Assembly (NCBI GenBank): GCA_016297325.1
Contig: JAEDGW010000003.1
Location: 1-50,203, forward strand
DNA from: Coprococcus sp.
Lineage (GTDB): Bacteria > Bacillota > Clostridia > Lachnospirales > Lachnospiraceae
Reading direction: 5' to 3'
Length of the DNA stretch: 50,203 bases
The notes under the pieces were generated by a model, which was not told the DNA's origin, did not search any database, and saw only the letters and a list, made by a program, of their open reading frames with translations. Positions 8,634-17,514 of this stretch are shown one piece after another. The translations under genes and the position numbers were made by a program. Numbering within the stretch: position 1 is the stretch's first letter; every line of letters starts with the position of its first letter.

Positions 8634-8945
8634 TTACATCACCTTTTTAAGTATTCTGTTGATGACCTCTGGATATCCACAGATCCTCATGACCGGCGGA
8701 TTCCAGGAAAGGGATGCCGTCTGGTAAAAGCAGGTGGACACGCCGACCTCTATACCGCCTTCCATCTCGGACGATCTCACTATCCTTGAAAATTTTTTCT
8801 CACTCTTTACAAGATCCCAGGCAGCCTCACTTATAGTGAACTCGACCACCGGATAGCCGCCCTCATATCCCGTAACACAGGCATCCTCCACGTATGACAG
8901 CTCATCTTTCCAATATTCCACAGCTTCTTCTATCGATGCAAACAT
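8634..8945 (-). CDS. Hypothetical protein, 103 residues
   Basis: I do not recognise this family. The start is ATG 8943-8945, which has a strong AAGGAG six bases upstream; an in-frame ATG seven codons earlier (8966) has none. The protein is soluble, with no signal peptide or membrane segment. It begins MFASIEEAVEYWKDELSYVED and later contains GGYPVVEFTISEAAWDLV and a SWNPPVMRICGYPEVI segment. The composition suggests a compact alpha/beta protein. It stands alone between the divergent class A PBP gene and the gpr-spoIIP pair, bounded by the strong hairpin at 8564-8614. Reading frame, RBS and terminator support a real gene; function is unknown. Confidence 0.75.
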   Translation of the reverse strand: MFASIEEAVEYWKDELSYVEDACVTGYEGGYPVVEFTISEAAWDLVKSEKKFSRIVRSSEMEGGIEVGVSTCFYQTASLSWNPPVMRICGYPEVINRILKKVM

Positions 8946-9055
8946 AGTATTCTCCTTATCAGTCATTTGTACTTATGCATATTATCCCCATTTGCCGGCA
9001 CCTTGTCAATTATCACACCCGGCTTATGTGTTCACTTTTATTAATTTTTGTTTTG

Positions 9056-9085
9056 TTGCAATATTTTTTTCTTTATTATTATACT
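9056..9085 (+). promoter_or_regulatory. Candidate promoter of the class A PBP gene
   Basis: TTGCAA (9056-9061), 18 bases, TATACT (9080-9085), about 125 bases upstream of the ATG. A second TATACT lies at 9095-9100 but with a weaker -35. The surrounding region is very A/T-rich, so chance matches are likely. Confidence 0.4.
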
Positions 9086-9210
9086 GTTATTTGATATACT
9101 GATTTGAAGTGTATATTTCAGACGGGATAAGTCTGACACAAATCAAGATTTTACTTATTTTCAAATATCCGGAATGAATATCGCAGCCGGAACATTAAGG
9201 AGGTCTTTTT

Positions 9211-12003
9211 ATGAATTTTACTAAACAGGGGGCTATCAAGGCTCAGCGAGAACTTGTGTCTAAGCTCCCAAGGAACCAGCGAAAACTAAGCGTCTCGATT
9301 TTTAAGGCTGTACTGGTTCTCATCCTTGCACTGGTAATAATCGGTGTAGGAGTTGGATTTGGAGCTCTGAAGGGTATTCTGGACGACACACCGAATGTCA
9401 ATGCAGAAGCTCTTATCCCTACAGAGTTCAAGACGACACTGTATTATCAGAATGGTAAAGAGGTCGCCACACTGGCAAACTTCGATTCCAACCGAGAATA
9501 TGTATATTATGCATCTATTCCAACGGATCTGGTAAATTCATTTGTAGCGATCGAGGACAAGCGTTTCTGGGAGCACAACGGTATCGATGTTCAGGGTATT
9601 GCCCGAGCATTTGTACAGGGTCTCAGAAATGGTGGACACTTTGACGAGGGTGCTTCCACTCTCACACAGCAGCTCATCAAGAACAACATATTCAATGTAG
9701 GTCTGGATGAGACGACCTTCCTCGACAGACTTGAGCGTAAGGTTCAGGAGCAGTACCTGGCGGTGGAGATGGAGAAGCAGCTCAGCAAGGAATCCATCGT
9801 AGAATACTATCTGAACACCATCTATCTCGGCGAGGGATGCTACGGTGTAGAGACAGCGGCCAAGACTTATTTCAACAAGGATCTTGCCCAGCTCACAGTA
9901 TCTGAGTGTGCTGTTTTAGCAGCCATACCTCAGAACCCTTCCAAGTATGATCCGGTTACAGATCCTGACGAGAATGCAACAAGAAGAACCATGGTGCTTG
10001 ACAGAATGCTTGAGTCAGAATACATCACCCAGGCACAGTACAAGGAAGCACTCAACGATAAGGTTTACGACAGGATCGCATCCATATCAAAGCAGGAATC
10101 AGAGGAGCAGACAGTTGATGTAAACTCCTACTACACAGACGAAGTTATAAAGCAGCTCCAGTCAGATCTGGTTGCCAAGGGATATTCAGAAGACGAAGCA
10201 GAGTCCATGATCTGGTCAGGCGGACTCAGAGTTATGATCTGCCAGGATCCAGAGATCCAGGAGATCGCAGATTCAGTTGCCAATGATTCATCATACTGGC
10301 CTGATCCTGTATACCAGCTCAACTACGCACTGACACTTGTGGACAAGGAGACAAAGATACAGACAAACTACAGTGTGGAGGACCTGGAAAGTTACTTTGC
10401 AGATCAGCAGGGCTATGACTTCAACGCCAGATTCAGCAGCGAAGAGGAAGCCAGACAGTATGCAGATGAGTTCAAGGCTGCCATGGTTCAAAAGACAGGC
10501 GATGATGTATTCCTTGAAAACTTCAAGCTTGTTATCCAGCCACAGATATCATACACACTCATGGAACAGAAAACCGGTCAGGTTAAGGCACTTGTCGGAG
10601 GACGTGGTCAGAAGACAGAGAACAGATCATTCAACCGTGCAACAGAGGCCACAAGACAGCCTGGTTCATGTTTCAAGATCCTCGCAACATACCTTCCGGC
10701 ACTTGAGGCATGCAACATGTCTCTCGCAACCGTATACGACGACGCACCATACTACTACGAGAACGGTAATCAGGTCTTCAACTGGTATGGCGGTTACTGG
10801 GGTCCAAAGACCATAAGATACGCCATCATGGAGTCCATGAACATCATAGCTGTAAAGTGTATCACGGATGTCACTCCTCAGCTCGCATATGATTACCTTC
10901 TGAAGCTTGGTTTCACAACACTCGTTGACAAGAAGACAGACAGTGACGGAATGATATTATCTGATATCAACCAGTCTCTCGCCCTCGGTGGTCTGACAAA
11001 CGGTATAACAAACCTTGAGATCACTGCAGCATATGCTACAATCGCCAACAGTGGTAACTACATCAAGCCTGTGTTCTACACAGAGGTATATGACCATGAT
11101 AACAACCTTATTATAGACAACAGAAAGCCTGAGCAGACACGTGTTATATCTGATCAGACAGCATGGCTTTTAACAAACGCCATGAGAGATGTTGTAACAA
11201 GCGGTACAGGAACCGCAGCCAACTCCTACACAGGAATGTACACTGTCGGAAAGACAGGAACAACTTCAGGAGACTTTGATAACTGGTTCTGTGGATACAA
11301 TCCATATTACACAGCATCAATATGGCTTGGAAATGATGAGAACATAACCTACAGTCCAGGATCTCTCAAATGTACTATGTGGAGAGATATCATGGATCAG
11401 GTTATCGAGAAGAAGGGACTTGACACATCGGCAACATTCCCGATGCCGGATGGAATAGTACAGGCTACTGTATGTTCTGATACAGGACTTCTCCCATCAA
11501 ACGGATGTCCTACAGTTACAGATTACTTCGATGCCAGCAAGATACCTACAAAGTATTGTCCTGGTGTCAAGAAAGTCGTTGTATGTAATGAATCTCACAT
11601 GCTTGCAAACAAGGAGTGTCCTGAGACGACAACATATATCTACAAGCTCAATGATGATGGAGAATATGTACTTGAGGGATACACATGGGATGAGTCATTG
11701 CTGAAAGAACACTGCAACATCCACGGTGACAAGGATGATGACAAGAAGACGACAAAGAAACGTAAGACAACGGCAAGTACAACGCAGGAACCTACATCAG
11801 ATGAACCTACAACAGATGAGCCTACGACGGACGAACCTACAACAGATGAACCTACAACGGATGAACCTACATCCGACGAACCTATAACAGATGAACCTAC
11901 ATCTGAGGATCCATCCACAGATGAACCTACATCATCTGATATAATCACCACAGAGGAACCATCCACGGATGAACCGATCACGGATGACCCCTCGGGTGAA
12001 TGA
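9211..12003 (+). CDS. Class A penicillin-binding protein (PBP1A family)
   Basis: Bifunctional peptidoglycan glycosyltransferase/transpeptidase. It has a membrane anchor at about residues 28-52. The GT51 domain starts near residue 85, with AIEDKRFWEHNGIDVQGIAR carrying the catalytic Glu and GASTLTQQLIKN. The transpeptidase domain has SCFK (S486-K489), an SMN triad (ESMNIIAVK) and KTGT from K681. It ends with two small cysteine-containing segments and a Thr/Asp/Glu/Pro-rich repeat tail from about residue 860. Length (930) is long for the family because of the tail. The RBS AAGGAGG precedes the ATG by seven bases. It is transcribed alone, opposite to its neighbours, with a terminator at 12029-12056. 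The tail probably spans or interacts with the cell wall; that is inference. Confidence 0.95.
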   Translation: MNFTKQGAIKAQRELVSKLPRNQRKLSVSIFKAVLVLILALVIIGVGVGFGALKGILDDTPNVNAEALIPTEFKTTLYYQNGKEVATLANFDSNREYVYYASIPTDLVNSFVAIEDKRFWEHNGIDVQGIARAFVQGLRNGGHFDEGASTLTQQLIKNNIFNVGLDETTFLDRLERKVQEQYLAVEMEKQLSKESIVEYYLNTIYLGEGCYGVETAAKTYFNKDLAQLTVSECAVLAAIPQNPSKYDPVTDPDENATRRTMVLDRMLESEYITQAQYKEALNDKVYDRIASISKQESEEQTVDVNSYYTDEVIKQLQSDLVAKGYSEDEAESMIWSGGLRVMICQDPEIQEIADSVANDSSYWPDPVYQLNYALTLVDKETKIQTNYSVEDLESYFADQQGYDFNARFSSEEEARQYADEFKAAMVQKTGDDVFLENFKLVIQPQISYTLMEQKTGQVKALVGGRGQKTENRSFNRATEATRQPGSCFKILATYLPALEACNMSLATVYDDAPYYYENGNQVFNWYGGYWGPKTIRYAIMESMNIIAVKCITDVTPQLAYDYLLKLGFTTLVDKKTDSDGMILSDINQSLALGGLTNGITNLEITAAYATIANSGNYIKPVFYTEVYDHDNNLIIDNRKPEQTRVISDQTAWLLTNAMRDVVTSGTGTAANSYTGMYTVGKTGTTSGDFDNWFCGYNPYYTASIWLGNDENITYSPGSLKCTMWRDIMDQVIEKKGLDTSATFPMPDGIVQATVCSDTGLLPSNGCPTVTDYFDASKIPTKYCPGVKKVVVCNESHMLANKECPETTTYIYKLNDDGEYVLEGYTWDESLLKEHCNIHGDKDDDKKTTKKRKTTASTTQEPTSDEPTTDEPTTDEPTTDEPTTDEPTSDEPITDEPTSEDPSTDEPTSSDIITTEEPSTDEPITDDPSGE
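11788..11991 (+). repeat. Coding tandem repeats, T-D/S-D-E-P units
   Basis: The 3' end of the class A PBP gene consists of imperfect 15-base units encoding EPT(T/S)D, e.g. EPTTDEPTTDEPTTDEP. The units vary at synonymous positions (gatgaacct, gacgaacct), so the array is not very recent, but it could still change length by slippage or recombination. Confidence 0.9.
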
Positions 12004-12028
12004 CACTTACAATATATGAGCAATAACC

Positions 12029-12056
12029 GGACCGCCTCCTGGCGGTCCATTTTTTA
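12029..12056 (+). terminator. Terminator of the class A PBP gene
   Basis: ggaccgcc - tcct - ggcggtcc followed by attttttattt: an 8-bp perfect G+C-rich stem with a T-tract, 26 bp past the stop. It overlaps the final bases of the convergent spoVAE gene. Confidence 0.93.
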
Positions 12057-12410
12057 TTTGGTCATCTTAGGCTTGAATATCAGAGATGCCAGATATCCAA
12101 ATATAAGGGCCGCAGAACTTCCCACCGCTGCCATCTGGAAACCTCCCCTGAACAGGCCTATGAATCCATCCTTATCCACTGCCTCTGTTATTCCCTTCCA
12201 CAGATTATAGCCAAATCCAGTGAGTGGAACTGACGCACCACACTCCGCAAATTTGAGAAGCGGTTCATAAAGTCCAAGTGCACCGAGAACGACTCCCGAG
12301 CATACAAGTATGACCATGATCCTTCCCGGCATGAGTTTTGTCTTATTCATCAGAAGCTGTGCAAGCACACAGATTATCCCCCCGACAACAAACGCCTTTA
12401 TATAAGCCAT
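12054..12410 (-). CDS. spoVAE: Stage V sporulation protein AE (SpoVAE)
   Basis: Small membrane protein of the SpoVA channel that moves Ca-dipicolinate into the forespore and out at germination. Three to four hydrophobic segments are visible (residues 3-21, 28-46, 86-110 roughly), plus the family segment FAECGASVPLTGFGYNLWKG, related to SpoVAC. I set the start at ATG 12408-12410 because GGAGAG lies six bases ahead; the ATG two codons earlier touches that sequence. 118 residues is usual. It follows spoVAD by 122 bp; that gap contains only A/T-rich sequence with three near-copies of ttcatctat and no gene. It ends convergently with the class A PBP gene. Confidence 0.93.
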   Translation of the reverse strand: MAYIKAFVVGGIICVLAQLLMNKTKLMPGRIMVILVCSGVVLGALGLYEPLLKFAECGASVPLTGFGYNLWKGITEAVDKDGFIGLFRGGFQMAAVGSSAALIFGYLASLIFKPKMTK

Positions 12411-12532
12411 TTTCATCTCTCCTTTCCTATTATCTTTAACATCAATTCATCTATATAACCATTACTTATATATCATTACATCTATATACAAATTCATCTA
12501 TCTGCCAATTACATCCATAAGTTTTTCACACT

Positions 12533-13549
12533 CTACTTCCCACTGTGCTCTATCATCACAGCATGCGCTATGCCTGGAATACTCTGCCCCTCGTTGAAGC
12601 TCACCGTTGATAGCAGGGCTCCTGTAGGGACAAACAGCACTCTCTTCCACTCCCCGGAGCTTACCTTCTTCAGAATATATCCTGCGAGAACCGTTGCAGA
12701 ACATCCACATCCCGATCCACCTGAATGAGTGTCCTGCTCCTCATTGTCAAATATCTCTATACCGCAGTCCATATGATTTGATGATATATCTATATTGTTC
12801 ATCTTCAAGAGATCGATCAAGATGGTCTTTCCCACCTTGCCGAGATCACCTGTTATTATCCTGTCATAATATGTCGGCTTTATGCCAAAGTCCTGAAGGT
12901 TCTGATATATGACATCCGCTGCTGCCGGCGCCATACAGGCTCCCATGTTGAGGGAGTCCTTGACACCATAGTCCACTATCTTGCCTGTGGTTATTCCCCT
13001 GATACATACGTCTGACTCCCTGTCTGACACCACAAAGGCACCACTTCCTGTAACTGTCCAGGTAGCTGACAGGGGACGCTGATTTCCGTATTCCAAGGGA
13101 AAGCGGAACTGTTTTTCAGCACTTCCATAATGGCTTGACGCCTCTGCTATCACATTTTCTGCATATCCGGCAGCCACTGTCATTGAAGCCAGTGACAGAG
13201 CCTCTCCGCAGGTGGAACACGCCCCGTAAAGCCCAAAGACCGGGATATCCATATCCTTAACTCCAAATGTGGATGCTATGAGCTGCCCCAGAAGATCTCC
13301 CACAAACATATACCTGATATCATCTTTTGAGATACCGGCTTTCTGGATCGCCAGCGTGACAGCCTGACGCACCATCTCACTCTCGCCCTCCTCCCAGGAA
13401 TCCTTGCCAAATGTGGCATCCTCACTCACACGGTCAAAAAATCTTGCCATGGGACCGTCTATCTCCTTCGGCCCCGCAACCGAAGCCGCACCTATGATAT
13501 ACGGTGCTTTTTCATACCAGATACTCTGCTTTCCTTTTTTCTCCATCAT
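12533..13549 (-). CDS. spoVAD: Stage V sporulation protein AD (SpoVAD), dipicolinate-binding
   Basis: Thiolase-fold protein that binds dipicolinic acid at the spore inner membrane. The 338-residue protein begins with PYIIGAASVAGPKE and includes FDRVSEDATFGKDSWEEGES and VFGLYGACSTCGEALSLAS, all typical of SpoVAD. NHMDCGIEIFD and a glycine/cysteine-rich GGSGCGCSATVLAGY follow. The ATG at 13547-13549 has AGGGAG nine bases upstream; the next codon is also ATG. It precedes spoVAE as in other Firmicutes. However, spoVAC, normally directly upstream, is about 4 kb away beyond clc, vanW and a DUF3783 gene. Its own forespore promoter is therefore likely somewhere in 13550-13720, but I could not define one. 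Confidence 0.95.
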   Translation of the reverse strand: MMEKKGKQSIWYEKAPYIIGAASVAGPKEIDGPMARFFDRVSEDATFGKDSWEEGESEMVRQAVTLAIQKAGISKDDIRYMFVGDLLGQLIASTFGVKDMDIPVFGLYGACSTCGEALSLASMTVAAGYAENVIAEASSHYGSAEKQFRFPLEYGNQRPLSATWTVTGSGAFVVSDRESDVCIRGITTGKIVDYGVKDSLNMGACMAPAAADVIYQNLQDFGIKPTYYDRIITGDLGKVGKTILIDLLKMNNIDISSNHMDCGIEIFDNEEQDTHSGGSGCGCSATVLAGYILKKVSSGEWKRVLFVPTGALLSTVSFNEGQSIPGIAHAVMIEHSGK

Positions 13550-13644
13550 ATATTACGACTCCCTTTTATTTGTTTTATTACCTGTTTTTAGCATCCGCAT
13601 ATGACCTGCAATTTATTCTGGCAGTATTTGTTATATGTGCCCTC

Positions 13645-13673
13645 TGGACAAATTCTGATATTTGCTTTAACAT
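13645..13673 (+). promoter_or_regulatory. Weak candidate promoter of clc
   Basis: TGGACA (13645-13650), 17 bases, TAACAT (13668-13673), 47 bases before the GTG start. The region 13550-13720 is the divergent intergenic space between spoVAD and clc and shows no other feature. Confidence 0.3.
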
Positions 13674-13720
13674 ATCTAAAGCTGCATATAGAAAATAATA
13701 AAAATGAATGGAGAATCATA

Positions 13721-15073
13721 GTGGAATACACTAAAGAATATTGGATAAACTGTTTCAACAGATGTATAAGATACGCCAAAACCTTCATAAAATGGATCAT
13801 ATTCTCACTCATCATGGGAACCATCTGCGGACTTGTGGGAACCGCATTCCATATATGCGTAGAATATGCCACAGGTTTCAGGGAGAGCAACCACCGCATC
13901 ATCTATTTCATGCCGCTTGCAGGAATAGTCATCGTTTTCATATACCGCATCTGCGGAATAAGGCACTCCAAGGGAACCAATCTTGTCATTGGCTCCATAA
14001 GGAGCGTTGAGGATGAGATCCCATCACGTATGGCGCCTCTCATCTTCATATCGACAGTCATCACCCACCTCTTCGGTGGATCATCGGGCCGTGAGGGCGC
14101 TGCACTCCAGATAGGAGGAAGCATCGGTGTATCCATAGGAAAACTGTTGAAGCTCGACGACAGCGACAAACACATACTCACACTGTGTGGTATGAGCGCA
14201 GTCTTCTCAGCTCTGTTCGGAACGCCTATAACCGCCGCACTGTTCAGCATGGAAGTTATCAGTATCGGTATACTGTACTACTGTGCATTTGTACCGTGTC
14301 TGTTCTCATCGGTCATATCCTATGTCATAACGAGAAAGCTCCATGTGGTACATGAACACTACAACATAGCAGGTATGCCATCATCCCTTGATCTCGTCCT
14401 CGTACTCAAGGTGATCGGACTGGCTATCATGTGCGCAGTCCTCAGCAGCTTGTTCTGTATATTCATGTCGGTTGTGCACAAGCTTTTCCGCAAATACTTC
14501 AAGAATCAGTATGTGAGGGTTTTTGCAGGAGGTGTCATGCTCGTCCTGCTCAACATAGTCTTAAACACCACGGATTACAACGGTACAGGTATGAATATCA
14601 TATCGCAGGCCTTAGGCGGTCAGGCAAAACCCGCTGCCTTTCTTCTGAAAGCATTGTTTACGGCCATCACGATAGGCTGTGGCTTCCGGGGCGGTGAGAT
14701 CGTTCCGTCATTCTTTGTCGGCGCCACATTTGGCTGTGTTGCCGGTGGACTCATGGGAATGGATCCAGGATTTGCAGCTGCACTTGGAATGGTATGTTTC
14801 TTCTGCGGAGTTGTGAACTGTCCACTCACGTCCCTCTTCCTCAGCATAGAGCTGTTCGGAGCGCAGGGCATTATGTTCTTCACCATAGGATGTGCCGTGA
14901 GCTACATGCTCTCAGGATATTACAGCCTGTATAACGAGCAGAAGATCATATACTCAAAGCTCAGGCCACACTACGTGAACCTGTACACGAACCAGGAGAT
15001 AAAAACCAAAGAGCCCGGCTTCCTTGAAGGACTGCTCCGTATACGTGAGGATGATTCCGACGATATAGAATAA
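13721..15073 (+). CDS. ClC-family chloride channel / H+/Cl- antiporter
   Basis: Polytopic membrane protein of the voltage-gated chloride channel family, moving chloride (or fluoride) across the cytoplasmic membrane. The key motif GSSGREGAALQIGG is at about residues 120-133, with gating-type glutamate E125. The usual GREGP has Ala in place of Pro here. GGEIVPSFFVGA matches the GxFxP region, and about ten hydrophobic segments run through the protein. The GTG at 13721 is preferred: GGAGA lies seven bases upstream, and the 40 codons ahead of it lack an RBS. This gives 450 residues. It lies alone on the plus strand within the spoVA region, with its own terminator at 15121-15179. Whether it is a channel or a transporter cannot be told from sequence. 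Confidence 0.9.
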   Translation: MEYTKEYWINCFNRCIRYAKTFIKWIIFSLIMGTICGLVGTAFHICVEYATGFRESNHRIIYFMPLAGIVIVFIYRICGIRHSKGTNLVIGSIRSVEDEIPSRMAPLIFISTVITHLFGGSSGREGAALQIGGSIGVSIGKLLKLDDSDKHILTLCGMSAVFSALFGTPITAALFSMEVISIGILYYCAFVPCLFSSVISYVITRKLHVVHEHYNIAGMPSSLDLVLVLKVIGLAIMCAVLSSLFCIFMSVVHKLFRKYFKNQYVRVFAGGVMLVLLNIVLNTTDYNGTGMNIISQALGGQAKPAAFLLKALFTAITIGCGFRGGEIVPSFFVGATFGCVAGGLMGMDPGFAAALGMVCFFCGVVNCPLTSLFLSIELFGAQGIMFFTIGCAVSYMLSGYYSLYNEQKIIYSKLRPHYVNLYTNQEIKTKEPGFLEGLLRIREDDSDDIE

Positions 15074-15076
15074 ACA

Positions 15077-15118
15077 ACAAATACAGAATGACAAATATAA
15101 AATGACAGATATAGAATA
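15077..15118. repeat. Three 14-bp direct repeats after clc
   Basis: acaaatacagaatg, acaaatataaaatg and acagatatagaata lie head to tail directly after the clc stop codon; the gene's last bases (gatatagaataaac) look like a further degenerate copy. Short, imperfect and A/T-rich, of unknown meaning. Confidence 0.6.
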
Positions 15119-15120
15119 AC

Positions 15121-15179
15121 AAAAGTACCAGGATCATGTCGCATAATAATCTTATGAAACATGGCTCTGGTACTTTTTT
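15121..15179. terminator. Bidirectional terminator between clc and vanW
   Basis: agtaccaggatcatgt pairs with acatggctctggtact (two mismatches) and is followed on the plus strand by ctttttta. A-residues precede the left arm, so it can also end the minus-strand vanW transcript. The genes are convergent here. Confidence 0.88.
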
Positions 15180-15219
15180 ATTACATATCCTCTATGCAAA
15201 TGATCATTTATTATCAACT

Positions 15220-16962
15220 CTATTCATCGGAAGAATCATCGCTTTCCGTGTCGTCTTCAGCATCTGAACTGTCAGCGTCCGAATCATCTGCGTCACTATC
15301 ATCTTCAGACGTCTTGCCATCAGACGAATCACCGCCATCTGATTTTGATGTATCTTCTGTGGTATCACCATCTGTCTTGTATGTCTTCTTGCTGTCCTTC
15401 TTAGGAAGCTTTCCAACCTTGTACACCTCGTCACGCTTTGAGTACACACTAATAGCCTCAGGATTGTCTGATATGACATTTCCATCTGCGTCATACACCC
15501 TTCTGTATGACTGTATCGTAAGCCCGTCTATGCCTACGGTATCAAGTACCTGCTCATCCTTGTCAAGTGTCTTATCCAGCTCATATTTTGTCTCATATGG
15601 CTCGGTCTCAAGTGTCTCCGTGTAGAGCTCAACACTGAACGGTTCCGTGACGGTTCCCCATATAGTACACGAAGTGCTGTAGCCATCGTATGATGTACTT
15701 ATCTTGATCGGGTAATCAGTATCATTGGTAAATATAAAATCACATCCGCCCCATGCTACCGTTGCGTCCAGTCCCGCCGGTACATACGACGACGGATATG
15801 GGTGGCAATGCCTTTCGTCTATCTCAAGATTTGCATACAGGCATGCCATATACATTGTAGATGAAACCTGACAGATACCTCCGCCCATGTCCATCACTGA
15901 CTGTCCATCTGCATATGACGGTCCCGGAAGGAAGCCCCTCTCCTCAGTGAGCTCTCCCACTCCTTCATTGTATGAAAACGACTCACCCGGCATCAATATT
16001 GTTCCATCACAATACTCCGCCGCAAGTCTTACATTTGTCTTTCTTGCATCAGAACCTTCAACCTCTGTGCTGTAACTGCTGATCTGGTCTCTGAAAAGAA
16101 GTGCCTTGTACTCATCTGTGGTCATCTCCGCCTTGGTGTATGTGAGCGGAATGCTGATCTGCTCACCCTGCTTTGCCGCCGCCAGACTTGCCTTTGCCGC
16201 ACCCAGATCAAAGTCCACACCATCCTGAGCCTCCACAACCTGATAATCCTTATCCGGGTCAAGAGTTGGATCCTGTGCCTCCTTGTGAACCTTTGCGTAC
16301 ACCTTATCCATATCCACATCTATAGCTATGACCGGACACTCAATAACCGCACTGTAGTTGCCAGTCTCTATGTGTTTCACAATGTCCGATGTGAGCTTGT
16401 CCGTGTCAACTGTGTAATCACCGCTGCCCTTTGTCACAAGAAGCGTGCCATCCTGTATGGTATAACCGTCTCCCTGACTGAGATCGGCTTTCATCATATC
16501 ACTGCTCTCCACTGCGCTTGATATAATGCTGCGATCCTCCACACCGGGATACACGTCAAATGAACTCTGAGCTATATGCGACTCCAGAAATCCGTACCCT
16601 CTTCTCCAGAATCTGTGTGTGTCATCCTGTATCTTCTGCACAGCCTTTTTCGCATCCAGGTCAAGCGCATTTGCAACGCTTAACTTATATGTCTTGTCCT
16701 CAAGCTTAACTTCAACCTCCGCTTTGCTGTAAGTATCTCTGAAGCTCTTCTCTATGGCCTCCGCCGCTTTGTCCGCCTTCATCCCGCTCACATCTATGCC
16801 ATTGATGGTCGTCTTGCCATATAAAGAGCGGTTGCCGACAAATGCGCATATGATCGCATAGAATAATACTACAAACACTGCAGTTAATGCCCAGCTTAAG
16901 GCCTTGTACTGAAGCTGTCTTTTCCTCTTCTGTCTCTTAGACATTCGTCTTTTCTCTGTCAT
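15220..16962 (-). CDS. VanW family protein with peptidoglycan-binding-like domains
   Basis: Extracytoplasmic protein anchored by an N-terminal membrane segment (residues about 25-46) that follows a very basic start (KRRMSKRQKRKRQ). Residues about 55-280 look like two repeats of the PG_binding_4 type often found before VanW (NGIDVSGMKADKAAEAIEKS is the first). The VanW domain (about 330-460) contains GPSYADGQSVMDMGGGICQV. The tail from about 535 is almost only Asp, Ser, Glu, Asp/Ser runs. The biochemical role of VanW proteins is unknown; a wall-related function is plausible from domains and location. It shares a direction with the DUF3783 gene 36 bp upstream and probably its promoter at 17440-17467. 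AAGGAAG precedes the ATG. Confidence 0.88.
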   Translation of the reverse strand: MTEKRRMSKRQKRKRQLQYKALSWALTAVFVVLFYAIICAFVGNRSLYGKTTINGIDVSGMKADKAAEAIEKSFRDTYSKAEVEVKLEDKTYKLSVANALDLDAKKAVQKIQDDTHRFWRRGYGFLESHIAQSSFDVYPGVEDRSIISSAVESSDMMKADLSQGDGYTIQDGTLLVTKGSGDYTVDTDKLTSDIVKHIETGNYSAVIECPVIAIDVDMDKVYAKVHKEAQDPTLDPDKDYQVVEAQDGVDFDLGAAKASLAAAKQGEQISIPLTYTKAEMTTDEYKALLFRDQISSYSTEVEGSDARKTNVRLAAEYCDGTILMPGESFSYNEGVGELTEERGFLPGPSYADGQSVMDMGGGICQVSSTMYMACLYANLEIDERHCHPYPSSYVPAGLDATVAWGGCDFIFTNDTDYPIKISTSYDGYSTSCTIWGTVTEPFSVELYTETLETEPYETKYELDKTLDKDEQVLDTVGIDGLTIQSYRRVYDADGNVISDNPEAISVYSKRDEVYKVGKLPKKDSKKTYKTDGDTTEDTSKSDGGDSSDGKTSEDDSDADDSDADSSDAEDDTESDDSSDE

Positions 16963-16998
16963 ACGTATGCTTCCTTATCTTCTATCCTTCCCCTGTGT

Positions 16999-17379
16999 CT
17001 ACATTCCCCTCATCTTATAGAACAGATACTCCCGTCCGAGCTCTGAATACAGTTTCTCCACAGTCCATGATCTGTTCGTATCCGTGACTACGGATTTGAG
17101 CTTTACCGGTTCTATTCCGAAAGCCTTATATCCCGCCAGAAAGTCATCGAGCTCCCTGCTGCCAAATCCGTTGAAAATAATCATATCCAGATTCAGACTG
17201 CGGCAGGCTTCCTTAGAATTTGCTTCATCCAAATGACCATCCGGTGATATCAACTCACCTATGGAATAGCCATACTGCCCCGGCAAAAGCTCCGTCATCT
17301 CTGCTCCCATAGCTGCACATATATCATGGACAGCCTTCTTTTTGTCATCAGGTAAATTAACTGTCAATATCTTTTTCAC
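16999..17379 (-). CDS. DUF3783-type protein
   Basis: Small soluble protein of 126 residues. The C-terminal half resembles the DUF3783 family: LDMIIFNGFGSRELDDFLAG, then a short stretch and IEPVKLKSVVTDTNRSWTVE, then a helix ending GREYLFYKM. The start is GTG 17377-17379 with AAGGAG seven bases upstream. No signal peptide or membrane segment. Function unknown; the N-terminal part (LPDDKKKAVHDICAAMGAEM) may be a small regulatory or nucleotide-related fold, but this is a guess. It has its own sigma-A-like promoter and is followed closely by vanW, so these two form a separate unit inserted in the spoVA region. Confidence 0.8.
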   Translation of the reverse strand: MKKILTVNLPDDKKKAVHDICAAMGAEMTELLPGQYGYSIGELISPDGHLDEANSKEACRSLNLDMIIFNGFGSRELDDFLAGYKAFGIEPVKLKSVVTDTNRSWTVEKLYSELGREYLFYKMRGM

Positions 17380-17439
17380 AGCTTTTCTCCTTGTAACTTT
17401 TTAAGTATCAGTTGTCTTTTATCCTTAAATCTATAGATT

Positions 17440-17467
17440 ATTATGGGTATTTTTGAGATATTGTCAA
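17440..17467 (-). promoter_or_regulatory. SigA-type promoter of the DUF3783-vanW unit
   Basis: Minus strand TTGACA (17462-17467, perfect -35), 16 bases, CATAAT (17440-17445, 5/6). It lies about 60 bases upstream of the GTG start, in the 135-bp gap after spoVAC. It shows that the pair need not depend on sporulation transcription. Confidence 0.65.
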
Positions 17468-17514
17468 CCAATGATTGCAAATTATTACATATTTTAGTCA
17501 CATGAACAATCATC

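Noticed and set aside
11640..12050. Long minus-strand frame opposite the class A PBP tail
   Set aside because: It is the mirror of the Thr/Asp/Glu/Pro repeats; Val/Gly/Ser repeats without RBS or homology. A shadow of the real gene.
12417..12532. Gap between spoVAD and spoVAE as a small gene
   Set aside because: Only A/T-rich sequence with three ttcatctat-like copies; no frame with RBS.
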